Part shown: piece by piece, positions 9,032 to 20,533 of the stretch
Position numbering within the stretch: position 1 is the first letter of the stretch
Layout of the letters: each line of letters starts with the position of its first letter
Source: Bombella mellum
GTDB lineage: Bacteria > Pseudomonadota > Alphaproteobacteria > Acetobacterales > Acetobacteraceae
Direction of reading: 5' to 3'
DNA: 64,000 bases
Assembly: GCF_014048465.1 (NCBI RefSeq)
Contig: NZ_PDLY01000005.1
Span: forward strand, 62,001 to 126,000
The notes under the pieces: generated by a model
The model's database searches: none
Seen by the model: the letters and a program-made list of their open reading frames with translations, nothing else
What the model was told of the DNA's origin: nothing
Translations under genes and position numbers: made by a program

Positions 9032-11869
9032 TTGAGCGAGCCGCACGATATTTTGCCTTCCGACCGCCTCCCGGTGACGATTGAGGAGGAAATGCGTTCC
9101 TCCTATCTGGCCTATGCGATGTCGGTGATTGTTTCCCGTGCGCTGCCAGATGTGCGTGACGGCCTCAAGCCCGTGCACCGGCGTATCCTGTACGCCATGC
9201 GGGAGAGTGGTTTCACGGCGGACAAGCCCTACCGCAAGTCGGCCCGTGCGGTCGGTGACGTGATGGGTAAATATCACCCGCATGGTGACAGTTCCATTTA
9301 CGACGCCATGGTGCGCATGGCGCAGTCCTGGTCCATGCGTGTGCGGCTGGTGGATGGGCAGGGCAATTTCGGGTCTGTCGATGGCGACAGTCCGGCGGCC
9401 ATGCGCTACACTGAGGCCCGGCTGGCCAAATCTGCCTCCTTCCTGCTGGATGACATTGACCGGGATACGGTCGCCTTCCAGCCCAACTATGACGAGAGCG
9501 AGCAGGAGCCGCAGGTTCTTCCGGCTGCCTTCCCGAATCTTCTGGTCAATGGGGCGTCCGGCATTGCGGTGGGCATGGCCACCAACATCCCGCCCCACAA
9601 TCCGGGCGAGGTGATTGATGCCGTTCTGGCCCTGATCGCCAACCCGGACATGACGCTGGAAGAGCTGATGCAGATCGTCCCGGGGCCGGATTTCCCGACC
9701 GGCGGGATCATCATGGGCCGTCGGGGCATCCGGCAGGCCTATGAGACGGGCCGTGGCTCCATCCCTGTCCGTGCCCGTGCCGAGATCGAGGAGATCCGCA
9801 AGGACCGCTTCGCCATCGTGGTGACGGAGATTCCATATCAGGTCAACAAGGCCACACTGCAGGAGAAGATTGCCGATCTCGTCCGCTCCAAGGACATTGA
9901 GGGCATTTCCGACATCCGGGATGAAAGTGACCGTTCCGGCATGCGGGTGGTGATCGAGCTGAAGCGTGACGCCACGCCGGAAGTGGTGCTGAACCAGCTT
10001 TACCGTTTCACCCAGCTTCAGACGAGCTTCAGCGTCAACATGCTGGCACTGGATGAGGGCCGCCCCCGCACCATGGGGCTGCGGGACGTGCTGGAGGCCT
10101 TCATCCGCTTCCGTGAGGATGTGATTCTCCGCCGTGCCCGTTTCGACCTGAACAAGGCGAGGGATCGGGGGCATCTGCTGGTCGGTCTGGTGCTGGCCGT
10201 GGCCAACATTGACGAGGTGATCGCCCTCATCCGTTCCGCCCCGGATGCCGCTACGGCCCGTGAGCAGCTCATGACACGCACATGGCCTGCCGCCGACGTG
10301 GAGCCGCTGCTGGAGCTGATCCATGATGAAGGCAACGTGATCGTCGATGGCCGTGTCCATCTGACAGAAGCGCAGGCCCGTGGGATTCTGGAGCTGCGCC
10401 TCCAGCGTCTGACCGGTCTGGAGCGTGAGAAGATTCAGGCGGAGCTGGCAGAGGTCAGTGCCCGCATCACGGAGCTTCTGGAGATCATCGGCAGCCATGT
10501 GCGCCGCATGGAGGTCATGCGGGACGAGCTTCAGGCCGCCCGTGCCGCCTTGGCTGACCCACGCTGCACGGAAATCTCTGATGCGCTGGGGGATCAGTCC
10601 GACGAGAGCCTGATCGAGCCGGGGCAGATGGTGGTGACCATCACACGGGACGGTTTCATCAAGCGGACGCCGCTGGAGCTGTTCCGTTCGCAGAACCGTG
10701 GTGGCCGTGGCCGCACGGCGGCAGGGCGGCGTGGTGATGACATCGTCATCCGCAGCTTCAATGCCCACACCCACCAGTGGGTGCTGTTCTTCTCCTCGGG
10801 CGGGAAGGCCTACCGCATGAAGGTCTGGCACCTGCCGGAGGCGGCCCCGACAGCCAAGGGGCGGGCACTGGTCAACCTGCTGCCGGAGCTGGGTGAGGAT
10901 ACCATCACGGCCGTGCTGCCTCTGCCGCAGGATGAGGAGCTGTGGGATGACCTGCACCTCGTCTTCGCCACGGCGAGCGGGAACGTGCGGCGCAACCGCC
11001 TGAGCGACTTCCGCAACATCCGTTCTTCCGGTCTGATCGCCATGAAGCTGGATGAGAATGACCAGCTGATCGGGGTGGCAACATGCCGGGAGGGGCAGGA
11101 CGTGTTCCTCGCCACCCGCAATGCCCGGGCCATCCGCTTCCAGATCACGGATGACGTGCTGCGTGTTTTCGCTGGCCGTGGCAGCACCGGTGTGCGGGGC
11201 ATCCGCCTTGCTGATGGTGACCGGGTCGTTTCCCTAGCCGTGCTGAACCATGTCGAGGCCAGCGTGGAGGAACGGGCGGCCTACCTCCGGGCCGCCAATG
11301 CCCATCGCCGTGTGCTGGCGGCCCAGTCCGGGGATGAAGGACTGGAGGAAGAGATCGAGGACAGCAGCGAGCTGGCTTCCGATGAGGAAGGGCTTGAAGG
11401 GATTCTGGCCGACAGCCCGTTGAGCGAAGACCGTTATGCCGAGCTTGAGGCGCAGGAACAGATACTGCTCACCGTGACGGACACGGGCTTCGGGCGGCGG
11501 TCCTCGGCCTATGACTATCGTGTCTCCGGCCGTGGCGGGCAGGGCATCAACAACATGACCTTCTCCAACGCCCGCCGTGGGCGTGAGGTCGTGGGCACGC
11601 TCGTGACGCTGGATGGCACGGATGTGATGATGGTGACGGATACGGGCCGCCTCATCCGTCTGCCGGTCGAGCAGGTGCGTGTGATGTCCCGTCAGGCAGG
11701 GGGGGTGACGCTCTTCCGTGTGGATGGTGACGAGCGCATCATCAGCGTTTTCCCCGTGATGGAAGATGATGCGGACGATGCCGCCGAGGGTGAGACCGAG
11801 GCTGACGGTGCGGAAGGTGGAGACACCGGGGCTGCCCCGGCGGCTGATGCCGGTGGGACGGATGACTGA
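9032..11869 (+). CDS. gyrA: DNA gyrase subunit A
   Basis: Breakage-reunion subunit of the type II topoisomerase that supercoils DNA. From the TTG at 9032 it has 945 residues. It begins [20 protein letters not shown] and has the catalytic tyrosine in [14 protein letters not shown] and beta-pinwheel blades in the C-terminal domain, including a GyrA-box-like stretch [11 protein letters not shown] near 560. A GGTGGA sequence lies 6 bp before the TTG and no in-frame ATG fits better. The region matching the quinolone site reads [10 protein letters not shown], so Ser and Asp at the key positions look wild type. An acidic insertion (about residues 775-810) and an acidic tail are visible. The stop overlaps coaD. 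Confidence 0.96.
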   Translation: MSEPHDILPSDRLPVTIEEEMRSSYLAYAMSVIVSRALPDVRDGLKPVHRRILYAMRESGFTADKPYRKSARAVGDVMGKYHPHGDSSIYDAMVRMAQSWSMRVRLVDGQGNFGSVDGDSPAAMRYTEARLAKSASFLLDDIDRDTVAFQPNYDESEQEPQVLPAAFPNLLVNGASGIAVGMATNIPPHNPGEVIDAVLALIANPDMTLEELMQIVPGPDFPTGGIIMGRRGIRQAYETGRGSIPVRARAEIEEIRKDRFAIVVTEIPYQVNKATLQEKIADLVRSKDIEGISDIRDESDRSGMRVVIELKRDATPEVVLNQLYRFTQLQTSFSVNMLALDEGRPRTMGLRDVLEAFIRFREDVILRRARFDLNKARDRGHLLVGLVLAVANIDEVIALIRSAPDAATAREQLMTRTWPAADVEPLLELIHDEGNVIVDGRVHLTEAQARGILELRLQRLTGLEREKIQAELAEVSARITELLEIIGSHVRRMEVMRDELQAARAALADPRCTEISDALGDQSDESLIEPGQMVVTITRDGFIKRTPLELFRSQNRGGRGRTAAGRRGDDIVIRSFNAHTHQWVLFFSSGGKAYRMKVWHLPEAAPTAKGRALVNLLPELGEDTITAVLPLPQDEELWDDLHLVFATASGNVRRNRLSDFRNIRSSGLIAMKLDENDQLIGVATCREGQDVFLATRNARAIRFQITDDVLRVFAGRGSTGVRGIRLADGDRVVSLAVLNHVEASVEERAAYLRAANAHRRVLAAQSGDEGLEEEIEDSSELASDEEGLEGILADSPLSEDRYAELEAQEQILLTVTDTGFGRRSSAYDYRVSGRGGQGINNMTFSNARRGREVVGTLVTLDGTDVMMVTDTGRLIRLPVEQVRVMSRQAGGVTLFRVDGDERIISVFPVMEDDADDAAEGETEADGAEGGDTGAAPAADAGGTDD

Positions 11870-12368
11870 CCGGCGCATCGGCTTCTATCCCGGCACGTTC
11901 GACCCGGTCACGTTCGGTCATCTGGACGTGATCGACCGGGCGGCGGCCCTGTTCGACCATGTCGTGGTCGGTGTGGCGATCAATGATGCCAAGGGGCCTC
12001 TTCTGGGTTTCGAGGAACGGCGGGAGCTGCTGGAGCAGGAAGTGGCCGCCCTGCCGCATAAGGACCGCATTTCCGTCACTGGGTTTGACACGCTTCTGGT
12101 GGATGCCGTGAGGCAGGCTGGGGCGGGCACGGTGATCCGTGGTCTGCGTTCTGCCGGGGATTTCGATTTCGAGACCCAGCTTTCCGGTGCGCTGCGGCGT
12201 CTGGCCCCGGAGATCGAAACGGTTTTTCTTCTGGCATCCGAGAGCCACCGTACGACGGCGAGCCGGATCGTGAAGGAAATTGCCCGTCTTGGGGGGGATA
12301 TTTCCCCATTTGTCAGCCCCATGACCGCCCGCCTCGTGCGGGCAAAACTGACAGGAGAACAGACATGA
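11862..12368 (+). CDS. coaD: Phosphopantetheine adenylyltransferase
   Basis: Penultimate enzyme of coenzyme A synthesis, converting 4'-phosphopantetheine plus ATP to dephospho-CoA. The product is 168 residues starting [20 protein letters not shown], with the nucleotidyltransferase TxGH motif at about 15-18. [12 protein letters not shown] is near 90, and the C-terminal [15 protein letters not shown] stands in for the ISSTxVKE motif. The ATG overlaps the gyrA stop (ATGACTGA), and its own stop overlaps the next ATG, so gyrA, coaD and the cyclophilin gene are tightly coupled. Confidence 0.96.
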   Translation: MTDRRIGFYPGTFDPVTFGHLDVIDRAAALFDHVVVGVAINDAKGPLLGFEERRELLEQEVAALPHKDRISVTGFDTLLVDAVRQAGAGTVIRGLRSAGDFDFETQLSGALRRLAPEIETVFLLASESHRTTASRIVKEIARLGGDISPFVSPMTARLVRAKLTGEQT

Positions 12369-12964
12369 GACGGCGACATTTCATGGCCGGTCTTGCGGCA
12401 GTCTCTGCCCTGACCGGTGGAACCCTGACACAGGCACGGGCCGGTGATCAGGATGGTAATGATCAGCTCAGGGAGAGCACGACAATGACAGGTACGACAA
12501 CAGGCAAGAAGCTGGTTCTGGAGCTGAAGGATGGCAAGGTGGTCATCGCCCTGCGTCCCGATCTGGCCCCCAAGGCTGTCGAGCGTCTGGAGACGCTGGC
12601 CAATGAGGGTTTCTATAACGGCGTGAAGTTCCATCGCGTGATCGAGGGCTTCATGGCACAGAGTGGTGACCCGACGGGCACGGGGACGGGCGGCAGCTCC
12701 TATCCTGACCTGCCGGCCGAGTTCAGCCAGACGGCCACCTTCGACCGTGGCACGCTGGGCATGGCCCGCACGATGGACCCGAATTCCGCCAACAGCCAGT
12801 TCTTCATTATGTTCGACCGTGTGCCGTCCCTGGATGGCCAGTACACCATTGCCGGTCAGGTGATCGAGGGCATGGAGCATGTGGACAAGATCAAGCGTGG
12901 CTCCGGTGCTTCCGGCATGGTCCAGAATCCGGATCACATCATCAAGGCTTACATCGAGAACTGA
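12365..12964 (+). CDS. Cyclophilin-type peptidyl-prolyl isomerase, exported
   Basis: Cyclophilin that catalyses proline isomerisation during protein folding. The product is 199 residues. The catalytic-face motifs are GVKFHRVIEGFMAQSGDP near 85-100 and NSANSQFFIMF near 140. The N-terminus [19 protein letters not shown] has an arginine cluster and a hydrophobic run ending in ARA, consistent with export, possibly by Tat though the motif is imperfect. An internal ATG at 12485 (MTGTTTGKKLVLEL) would give a cytoplasmic form. The ATG at 12365 overlaps the coaD stop. Confidence 0.9.
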   Translation: MRRRHFMAGLAAVSALTGGTLTQARAGDQDGNDQLRESTTMTGTTTGKKLVLELKDGKVVIALRPDLAPKAVERLETLANEGFYNGVKFHRVIEGFMAQSGDPTGTGTGGSSYPDLPAEFSQTATFDRGTLGMARTMDPNSANSQFFIMFDRVPSLDGQYTIAGQVIEGMEHVDKIKRGSGASGMVQNPDHIIKAYIEN

Positions 12965-13064
12965 CATAACTGTCTGAAACCTGATGATTCTTCGTCCGCA
13001 GGAAGGCTGCCGTCCGTGCGGATGAAGAAAATCGTGAGGGTGGTGTTTTCTGCGGCCCCCGGGG

Positions 13065-13093
13065 TTGACGCTCCCCGGGGGAGCAGGTAGATA
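13065..13093 (+). promoter_or_regulatory. Promoter of the tRNA-Lys/tRNA-Leu unit
   Basis: A -35-like TTGACG and a -10-like TAGATA are separated by exactly 17 bp, 13 bp before the tRNA-Lys gene. The discriminator after the -10 is GC-rich (GCCTCCTC), a feature associated with stringent control of stable RNA promoters. Confidence 0.65.
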
Positions 13094-13105
13094 GCCTCCT
13101 CAAGT

Positions 13106-13181
13106 GAACCGGTAGCTCAGTTGGTAGAGCATTCGACTTTTAATCGAATGGTCCTGGGTTCGAGTCCCAGCCGGTTCACCA
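13106..13181 (+). tRNA. tRNA-Lys (anticodon TTT)
   Basis: A 76-nt cloverleaf. Acceptor arms GAACCGG and CCGGTTC pair fully, discriminator A is followed by encoded CCA. The D-arm is TAGCTCAGTTGGTAGAGC and the T-loop GTTCGAGTC. The anticodon loop CTTTTAA gives TTT. Confidence 0.97.
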
Positions 13182-13198
13182 TGCTCGCAAGAGAGTGT

Positions 13199-13285
13199 GC
13201 CCAGATGGCGGAATTGGTAGACGCGCAGGCTTCAGGTGCCTGTGTCCGCAAGGACGTGGAAGTTCGAGTCTTCTTCTGGGCACCA
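13199..13285 (+). tRNA. tRNA-Leu (anticodon CAG)
   Basis: An 87-nt class II tRNA with a long variable arm. Acceptor arms GCCCAGA and TCTGGGC pair, with discriminator A and encoded CCA. Anticodon stem CAGGC/GCCTG encloses TTCAGGT, giving CAG. It is 17 bp after tRNA-Lys and probably cotranscribed. Confidence 0.97.
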
Positions 13286-13742
13286 GCACTTCTTTCCAGA
13301 AAAATGAATGTTTGACTTCAGGAAAGGATATCGTTACTTCACGGTATCATTTCGTGACGGGTAATATTTAATGGATGGTTATGGAATGCCCGTTTTTATT
13401 CGGGCCAACTGTCTGTGTCTGCTGACCTGTCCGGGACAGGACGTCCGTCGCAGGGTGGACTGAAGGGCCGGAATGTGGCGGGAAATGGCCGTTGGAGAGG
13501 AATATGGCCTTTCCGGGAGCGTCATGTACTAATTTTCCTTGTACAGACATTAACCTTCGCATATAAAGAAGAGTTTTCCAAAAAAAGAGATGGCTTATAA
13601 GAGTTATTAAAAATAACGATTTACTTGTTCTGACCCCCATCGATAATATAAATCCTGCGATGTGTAGTAGTAGCGTCTGGTATGGTTCTGATCAGATCGT
13701 GCCTGGCGCATTGATGCTACGCAATCTGTCGAGATCTTATCC
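13286..13742. other. Non-coding stretch before katG
   Basis: 457 bp with no supported gene. It is more AT-rich than its surroundings towards 13,550-13,680, where a katG promoter is likely. I could not place a convincing OxyR site or -35/-10 pair. Short reading frames here lack coding character and a ribosome binding site. Confidence 0.5.
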
Positions 13743-13763
13743 ATGAATGGGGAACTGATCAGG

Positions 13764-16004
<2,241 letters not shown>

Positions 16005-16043
16005 GATCGTTTTTTCCCTGATGGAAAAATCGGACTGAACATT

Positions 16044-16066
16044 CCGCCGGGGCCTGTCCCCGGCGG
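16044..16066 (+). terminator. GC-rich hairpin between katG and pseudoazurin
   Basis: CCGCCGGGG and CCCCGGCGG form a perfect 9-bp stem with a 5-nt loop, followed by only TTTGG. The weak T tract suggests partial termination or 3'-end protection of katG mRNA, with some readthrough into the copper-protein gene 24 bp further on. Confidence 0.55.
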
Positions 16067-16089
16067 TTTGGTAAGAAGTGGAGGATAGT

Positions 16090-16533
16090 ATGTTGAAATT
16101 TGCTGGTGGTGCATTCGCCCTGTTCATGGCAACAGCCCTGTCCGCCACGGCGGCCACGGTTGACGTGAAAATGCTGAGCCATGGCACACACGGTTATTCT
16201 TTCGAGCCGGCTGTCGTTTATATCCATTCTGGCGACAGCGTGCGTTTCGTCCCGACGGACCCGGGCCACAATGCCCAGTCCATTCCGGGCATGACGCCTG
16301 ATGGGGCTGCGCCCATCAACGTTCCTTTCAGTCAGGAAAAGACTGTCCAGTTTACCAAGCCCGGCCTGTACGGGTACAAGTGCCTGCCGCATTTTGCCCT
16401 GGGCATGGTGGGGCTGATCGTTGTCGACAACGCCAACAATGAGGCCCAGGCTCGCAAGGCGCCGCTCTACGGGGCTGCCAAGCGGCGTTTCAATGAGCTG
16501 TTCCAGGATGTGGACAGCAAGAACGGCAAGTAA
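16090..16533 (+). CDS. Pseudoazurin-type blue copper protein
   Basis: Periplasmic type I copper electron carrier of 147 residues. A signal peptide (FAGGAFALFMATALSATAA) precedes the cupredoxin fold. The copper ligands are visible: His in DPGHNAQS, then Cys and His in YKCLPHFALGM, and the Met of GMVG, the pseudoazurin spacing. In other bacteria pseudoazurins feed electrons to periplasmic reductases and peroxidases. The ATG at 16090 has GGAGG at the right distance. It lies between an exported KatG and a cytochrome b561. Confidence 0.93.
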   Translation: MLKFAGGAFALFMATALSATAATVDVKMLSHGTHGYSFEPAVVYIHSGDSVRFVPTDPGHNAQSIPGMTPDGAAPINVPFSQEKTVQFTKPGLYGYKCLPHFALGMVGLIVVDNANNEAQARKAPLYGAAKRRFNELFQDVDSKNGK

Positions 16534-16574
16534 GGGAGGTCTGGCCTGAAGACCGGAGACTGCCTATTGTCGGG

Positions 16575-16621
16575 TCGGCCCCTCTGTTCCGTCTCATGGA
16601 GACGGAGGGGCCGATTTTTTT
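16575..16621 (+). terminator. Terminator after pseudoazurin
   Basis: TCGGCCCC pairs with GGGGCCGA and an inner CCGTCTC/GAGACGG stem extends it. Seven T residues follow. The cytochrome b561 start lies only 27 bp beyond, so b561 probably has its own promoter or depends on readthrough. Confidence 0.85.
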
Positions 16622-16647
16622 ATTCCATGATCTTATGGAGACAACGA

Positions 16648-17232
16648 GTGTCAGAGAAAGTGGAAACAGGAACCGGCAGACCGGAACGTTATGGTCCGGT
16701 GGCCATCATCCTGCACTGGGTGATTGCGCTGCTGCTCATCTTCATGATCGGCCTTGGCCTGTACATGGACCACATCCCCGTTAGCGATCCGACGCCCCTG
16801 CATCAGCTTCACAAGTCTGTCGGCATCGTGACCATGCTGCTGATCGTGGTGCGCATCATCTGGCGTCTGACGCACAGGGCACCCGCCCTGCCGAAGGACA
16901 TGCCGACAGCGCAGCGCGTGGTGGCCGGAGGGATGGAGGGACTGCTCTATCTCTTCCAGATTTTCCTGCCGGTGACAGGCTGGCTGATGGTGTCCGCCAT
17001 GGCCATGCCGATCGTCCTGTTCGGTCTGGTGTCATGGCCGCTGATCCCGCTTCCGCAGAGCGTGATGGACAGCGGCTATCTGGCTGAGATCATGCCGGAT
17101 GTCCATAACTGGCTGGCCTGGTCCTTTGGCGGGTTCATTGCTCTGCACGTGCTGGCAGCCCTCCATCACCGCTTCATCCGGAAGGATCAGGTGGTGGACC
17201 GCATCCTGCCACATCATGGTTCCAGACACTGA
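16648..17232 (+). CDS. cybB: Cytochrome b561 family membrane protein
   Basis: Four-helix di-haem membrane protein of 194 residues that oxidises quinol. Histidines expected to bind haem are in IILHWVIALLL (helix 1), PLHQLHKSVGIVTMLL (helix 2), DVHNWLAWSFGG (helix 3-4 loop) and ALHVLAALHHRF (helix 4). The GTG start at 16648 has GGAGA six bases upstream. Starting further upstream would translate the pseudoazurin terminator. The neighbouring pseudoazurin suggests, by inference, transfer of electrons from quinol to a periplasmic carrier. Confidence 0.9.
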   Translation: MSEKVETGTGRPERYGPVAIILHWVIALLLIFMIGLGLYMDHIPVSDPTPLHQLHKSVGIVTMLLIVVRIIWRLTHRAPALPKDMPTAQRVVAGGMEGLLYLFQIFLPVTGWLMVSAMAMPIVLFGLVSWPLIPLPQSVMDSGYLAEIMPDVHNWLAWSFGGFIALHVLAALHHRFIRKDQVVDRILPHHGSRH

Positions 17233-17242
17233 AATCCGGTAC

Positions 17243-17269
17243 GCACCCTCATCGATGGGATGAGGGTGC
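17243..17269. repeat. 11-bp perfect inverted repeat
   Basis: GCACCCTCATC and GATGAGGGTGC form an 11-bp stem with a 5-nt loop, 10 bp after the cybB stop. A second short hairpin (CCGCC/GGCGG) follows directly. No T tract is seen, so it could be a rho-assisted terminator or an mRNA 3'-end stabiliser. Confidence 0.6.
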
Positions 17270-17487
17270 CTCCGCCGGTCCGAGGCGGGCCGTTCATATG
17301 CCTTTATCCCGTCAGGGGGATGTGGTATCAATCAGCGAAAATGAGCAGGATATAAGGGTAACAGCATATCTTCATCCTGCTTTCCAGACCGGTTGCTGCG
17401 GTGCTGGATGGGAAGCCCCATCTGGCAGTCATGAAGCTGGGTGGTGGATCACATATCAGGCTAGGTACCCGCTGAAGGAAACTCCCA

Positions 17488-18771
17488 ATGGCGTCAGATC
17501 ACAAGAAGACCCATATCGGCAGCCATAAGCTGCATCCCGACACACAGATGCTCAATTACGGCTTTGACCCTGCCCTTTCGGAAGGGGCCGTGAAGCCGCC
17601 CGTGTTCCTGACATCAACATTCGTCTTCCCCACGGCAGAAGATGGCCGGGACTTTTTCGACTATGTTTCTGGCCGGAAGGAGCCGCCGGAAGGCAAGGGG
17701 CAGGGGCTGGTCTATTCCCGCTTCAACCACCCGAACAGCGAGATCGTGGAAGACCGTCTGGCGATCTATGAGGATACCGAGCGGGGCGTCCTGTTCTCTT
17801 CCGGCATGTCGGCCATTGCGACCACGCTGCTGGCCTATGCCCGCCCTGGTGATGTGATCCTCCACTCCCAGCCGCTCTATGGTGGGACGGAAACCCTGCT
17901 GACCAAGACTATGGCTTCCTTAGGAATCAGGTCCGTGGGGCTGGGAAGCTGTGGGGTGGATGAGACCATCATGCGTGAGGCTGCTGAAAAGGCCATCGCA
18001 GAAGGGCGTGTCTCCCTGATCCTGATCGAGACACCGGCCAACCCGACCAATGGTCTGGTGGACCTGAAGCTGGTGCGCCGCATTGCCGAGGAGATCGAGG
18101 CCGGACAGGGCAGCCGTCCCATCATCGTCTGTGACAACACGCTGCTCGGGCCGCTTTATCAGCATCCGCTGAAGCATGGGGCCGATCTGTCACTGTATTC
18201 CCTGACAAAATATGTCGGCGGCCATTCCGATCTCGTGGCCGGGGCCGTTCTGGGCAGTGATGTCATGACACGCCCGGTGCGTCAGCTCCGTGGGGCCATT
18301 GGAACCCATCTGGACCCGCATAGCTGCTGGATGCTGGGCCGCTCTCTGGAGACGCTGGGGCTGCGCATGGAGCGTGCCACCCTCAATGCCCATCGTGTGG
18401 CGGAGCTGCTGCGGGATCATGCCAAGGTGGGCAAGGTGCATTTCCCGCCATTCTATGAGGCTGATTCTGCGGAGGGGAAAGTCTATGCCCGTCAGTGCAG
18501 TGGTGCCGGTTCGACCTTCTCCTTCGATATTGAAGGGGGCGAGGCTGCCGCCTTCCGCTTCCTCAATGCCCTGAAGGTCATGAAGCTGGCCGTCAGCCTG
18601 GGAGGGACGGAGTCTCTGGCCAGCCATCCGGCGACAATGACACATTCCGGCGTGCCGAAAGAGGTTCGGGAACGCATTGGTGTCACGTCATCCACCGTAC
18701 GGCTCTCCATCGGTGTGGAGCATGTCGATGACCTTCTGGTGGATGTGAAGCAGGCTCTGGACGCTGCCTGA
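17488..18771 (+). CDS. Cys/Met metabolism PLP enzyme (cystathionine gamma-synthase / methionine gamma-lyase family)
   Basis: Fold-type I PLP enzyme of 427 residues. Family marks are [16 protein letters not shown] near 75, [38 protein letters not shown], and the cofactor lysine in [12 protein letters not shown] near 237. The C-terminus [19 protein letters not shown] is typical of this family. It may make cystathionine or release methanethiol from methionine, and the sequence alone does not decide. AAGGA precedes the ATG by seven bases. It faces the methionine importer metNIQ across a shared terminator, supporting a sulfur amino acid role. Confidence 0.88.
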   Translation: MASDHKKTHIGSHKLHPDTQMLNYGFDPALSEGAVKPPVFLTSTFVFPTAEDGRDFFDYVSGRKEPPEGKGQGLVYSRFNHPNSEIVEDRLAIYEDTERGVLFSSGMSAIATTLLAYARPGDVILHSQPLYGGTETLLTKTMASLGIRSVGLGSCGVDETIMREAAEKAIAEGRVSLILIETPANPTNGLVDLKLVRRIAEEIEAGQGSRPIIVCDNTLLGPLYQHPLKHGADLSLYSLTKYVGGHSDLVAGAVLGSDVMTRPVRQLRGAIGTHLDPHSCWMLGRSLETLGLRMERATLNAHRVAELLRDHAKVGKVHFPPFYEADSAEGKVYARQCSGAGSTFSFDIEGGEAAAFRFLNALKVMKLAVSLGGTESLASHPATMTHSGVPKEVRERIGVTSSTVRLSIGVEHVDDLLVDVKQALDAA

Positions 18772-18797
18772 AGATTACGGCATCAGCCCTGATGCTG

Positions 18798-18832
18798 AAA
18801 AGCCCGCCCCTCTGAGGGGGCGGGCTTTTTTT
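18798..18832. terminator. Bidirectional terminator
   Basis: AAAAGCCCGCCCC and GGGGGCGGGCTTTTTTT form a near-perfect stem with a tiny loop. It serves the PLP-enzyme gene and the convergent metI. Confidence 0.92.
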
Positions 18833-18858
18833 GATGGCGGTAGAAGGAAGCGGAGGCT

Positions 18859-19509
18859 TCAGTGTTTCAGCCAGCGGGCCAGGCTGTTGCCGATGACCTG
18901 CATCAGGCTGACCATGATGATGAGGACCACAACCACCCCGAACATGACGGTGGTATTGAAACGCTGATACCCGTAACGGATGGCAAGGTCTCCCAGGCCC
19001 CCCGCCCCGATGACGCCCGCCATGGCGGAAGCCCCGACCATGGTGATGAGCGTGACCGTCACGCCGGTGACAAGTCCCGGCAGGGCCTCGGCAATCAGGA
19101 CGGAGCGGATGATGGTCATGCGTGTGCCACCCATGGCCCGGACGGCATCCACGAGGCCGGAATCAACCTCCCGCAGGGCCATTTCGGCGATGCGGGCGAA
19201 ATAGGGAATTCCGGCGATGGAGAGCGGCACGATGGCGGCCTCCGTTCCCAGGGACGTCCCGGCGATGAAGCGCGTGACAGGGATGAGCAGCACCAGCAGG
19301 ATGATGAACGGCACGGCCCGGACGGCATCCACCACCATGCCCATCAGCCGGGCGGCAAAAGGCAGGCGGTACAGTCCCTGCGGGCCGGTGGCGATCATGA
19401 ACAGGGCCAGCGGCAGCCCGAGCAGGACGGAAAGGGCCGTGGAGGCCACGACCATCTCCAGCGTCTGCCATGTGGAATGGAGGATCAGCTTAAGAATGAG
19501 AGGGGACAT
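18859..19509 (-). CDS. metI: D/L-methionine ABC transporter permease
   Basis: Inner-membrane permease of 216 residues with about five transmembrane helices. The binding-protein-dependent transport signature appears as VDAVRAMGGTRMTIIRSVLIAEALPGLV in segments near 125-150, the EAA loop that docks the ATPase. ASAMAGVIGAGGLGDLAI follows and is characteristic of MetI. Its start overlaps the end of metN by 20 bp, so the two are translationally coupled. Confidence 0.93.
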   Translation of the reverse strand: MSPLILKLILHSTWQTLEMVVASTALSVLLGLPLALFMIATGPQGLYRLPFAARLMGMVVDAVRAVPFIILLVLLIPVTRFIAGTSLGTEAAIVPLSIAGIPYFARIAEMALREVDSGLVDAVRAMGGTRMTIIRSVLIAEALPGLVTGVTVTLITMVGASAMAGVIGAGGLGDLAIRYGYQRFNTTVMFGVVVVLIIMVSLMQVIGNSLARWLKH

Positions 19510-20533
19510 ATCCCAGGACCTCCATGTTCTGCGCTGCCGTCCTCAGGTGGCCCAGAGCCTGTTCCGTCCTGTCGCCCTCAAGGCTGAGGATCATGTCGCC
19601 ACTCAGATGGTCCCCGACGGTGGTCACGCCGCCCTGCAGCAGGGCCGTCTGCACGCCGAACCGTTCATGCAGCGCACTGAAGAGCGGCTCGCTGGCATCA
19701 GTCCCGCTGAGGACAAGCCGCACGATGGCCCTGTGTGGGCCTGCCGACGGTGTGGCGGCCATCGTCCGTGCCAGAAACGCAGGGAGGGAGGGACGGATGT
19801 CGGCCAGAAGGGTCTGGAGTGTCCGGTTGTTCTGTCCATCCCGGAGGAAGTCCAGCAGGGTTCCATCCTCGACGAGGCGGCCATGATCGAGGACCAGGAT
19901 ACGCTGGGCAAAGCGGCGGACCACATCCATCTCATGGGTGATGAGGACGATGGTCAGCCCTAGTTTCCTGTTGATGTCGGCCAGCAGGCTGAGGATGGAG
20001 CTGGTGGATTCCGGGTCCAGCGCAGAGGTGGCCTCATCGCAGAGGAGCAGCGTCGGGTTGGCTGCCAGGGCACGGGCAATGCCGACACGCTGTTTCTGCC
20101 CGCCGGAAAGCTGGGAGGGATATTTCTTTTCAAAGCCCTTCAGCCCGACAAGCTCCAGCAGTTCCGCAATGCGGTCGGCCTGCTCCCTGCGGGGGCACCC
20201 GGCGATCTGGAGAGGCAGGGCGATGTTTCCGGCCACGGTGCGGGAGGTCAGCAGGTTGAAGTGCTGGAAGACCAGACCGATCTTGCGGCGGATGCGGACA
20301 AGCTGCCGCTCTGGCTGGGTGGTCAGGTCCACGCCATCCAGCAGGATGTGGCCCTGCTGGGGGCGTTCCAGCGCACAGAGGCAGCGGAGCAGGGTGGACT
20401 TCCCGGCCCCGGAACGGCCGATCAGCCCGACGACCTCACCCTGTTTCACGGAGAAGGAAATGTCCTGAAGAGCCGTGTGCTGCCCGAAACTGTGCGTCAC
20501 ATGCTGGATGTCAAGGATGGGGTTCATGACCAC
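19490..20533 (-). CDS. metN: Methionine ABC transporter ATP-binding protein
   Basis: ATPase of the MetNIQ importer, 347 residues. Walker A GRSGAGKSTLLR is near residue 38, the Q-loop FQHFNLL, signature LSGGQKQRVGIARAL near 143, and Walker B LLLCDEATSALDP. The C-terminal 80-90 residues look like the NIL/ACT-like domain that binds methionine and inhibits transport (trans-inhibition). The gene overlaps metQ upstream by 10 bp and metI downstream by 20 bp. Confidence 0.94.
   Translation of the reverse strand: MVMNPILDIQHVTHSFGQHTALQDISFSVKQGEVVGLIGRSGAGKSTLLRCLCALERPQQGHILLDGVDLTTQPERQLVRIRRKIGLVFQHFNLLTSRTVAGNIALPLQIAGCPRREQADRIAELLELVGLKGFEKKYPSQLSGGQKQRVGIARALAANPTLLLCDEATSALDPESTSSILSLLADINRKLGLTIVLITHEMDVVRRFAQRILVLDHGRLVEDGTLLDFLRDGQNNRTLQTLLADIRPSLPAFLARTMAATPSAGPHRAIVRLVLSGTDASEPLFSALHERFGVQTALLQGGVTTVGDHLSGDMILSLEGDRTEQALGHLRTAAQNMEVLGYVPSHS

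Noticed and set aside
9008-10957. 649-codon open frame opposite gyrA
   Set aside because: It is a mirror of the GC-rich gyrA codon pattern: rich in His, Gln and Arg, with no domain or ribosome binding site.
17298-17528. 76-codon frame before the PLP-enzyme gene
   Set aside because: It overlaps the start of the PLP-enzyme gene, has no ribosome binding site and no family. I also looked for a SAM riboswitch in this leader and saw no convincing SAM-II-like core.
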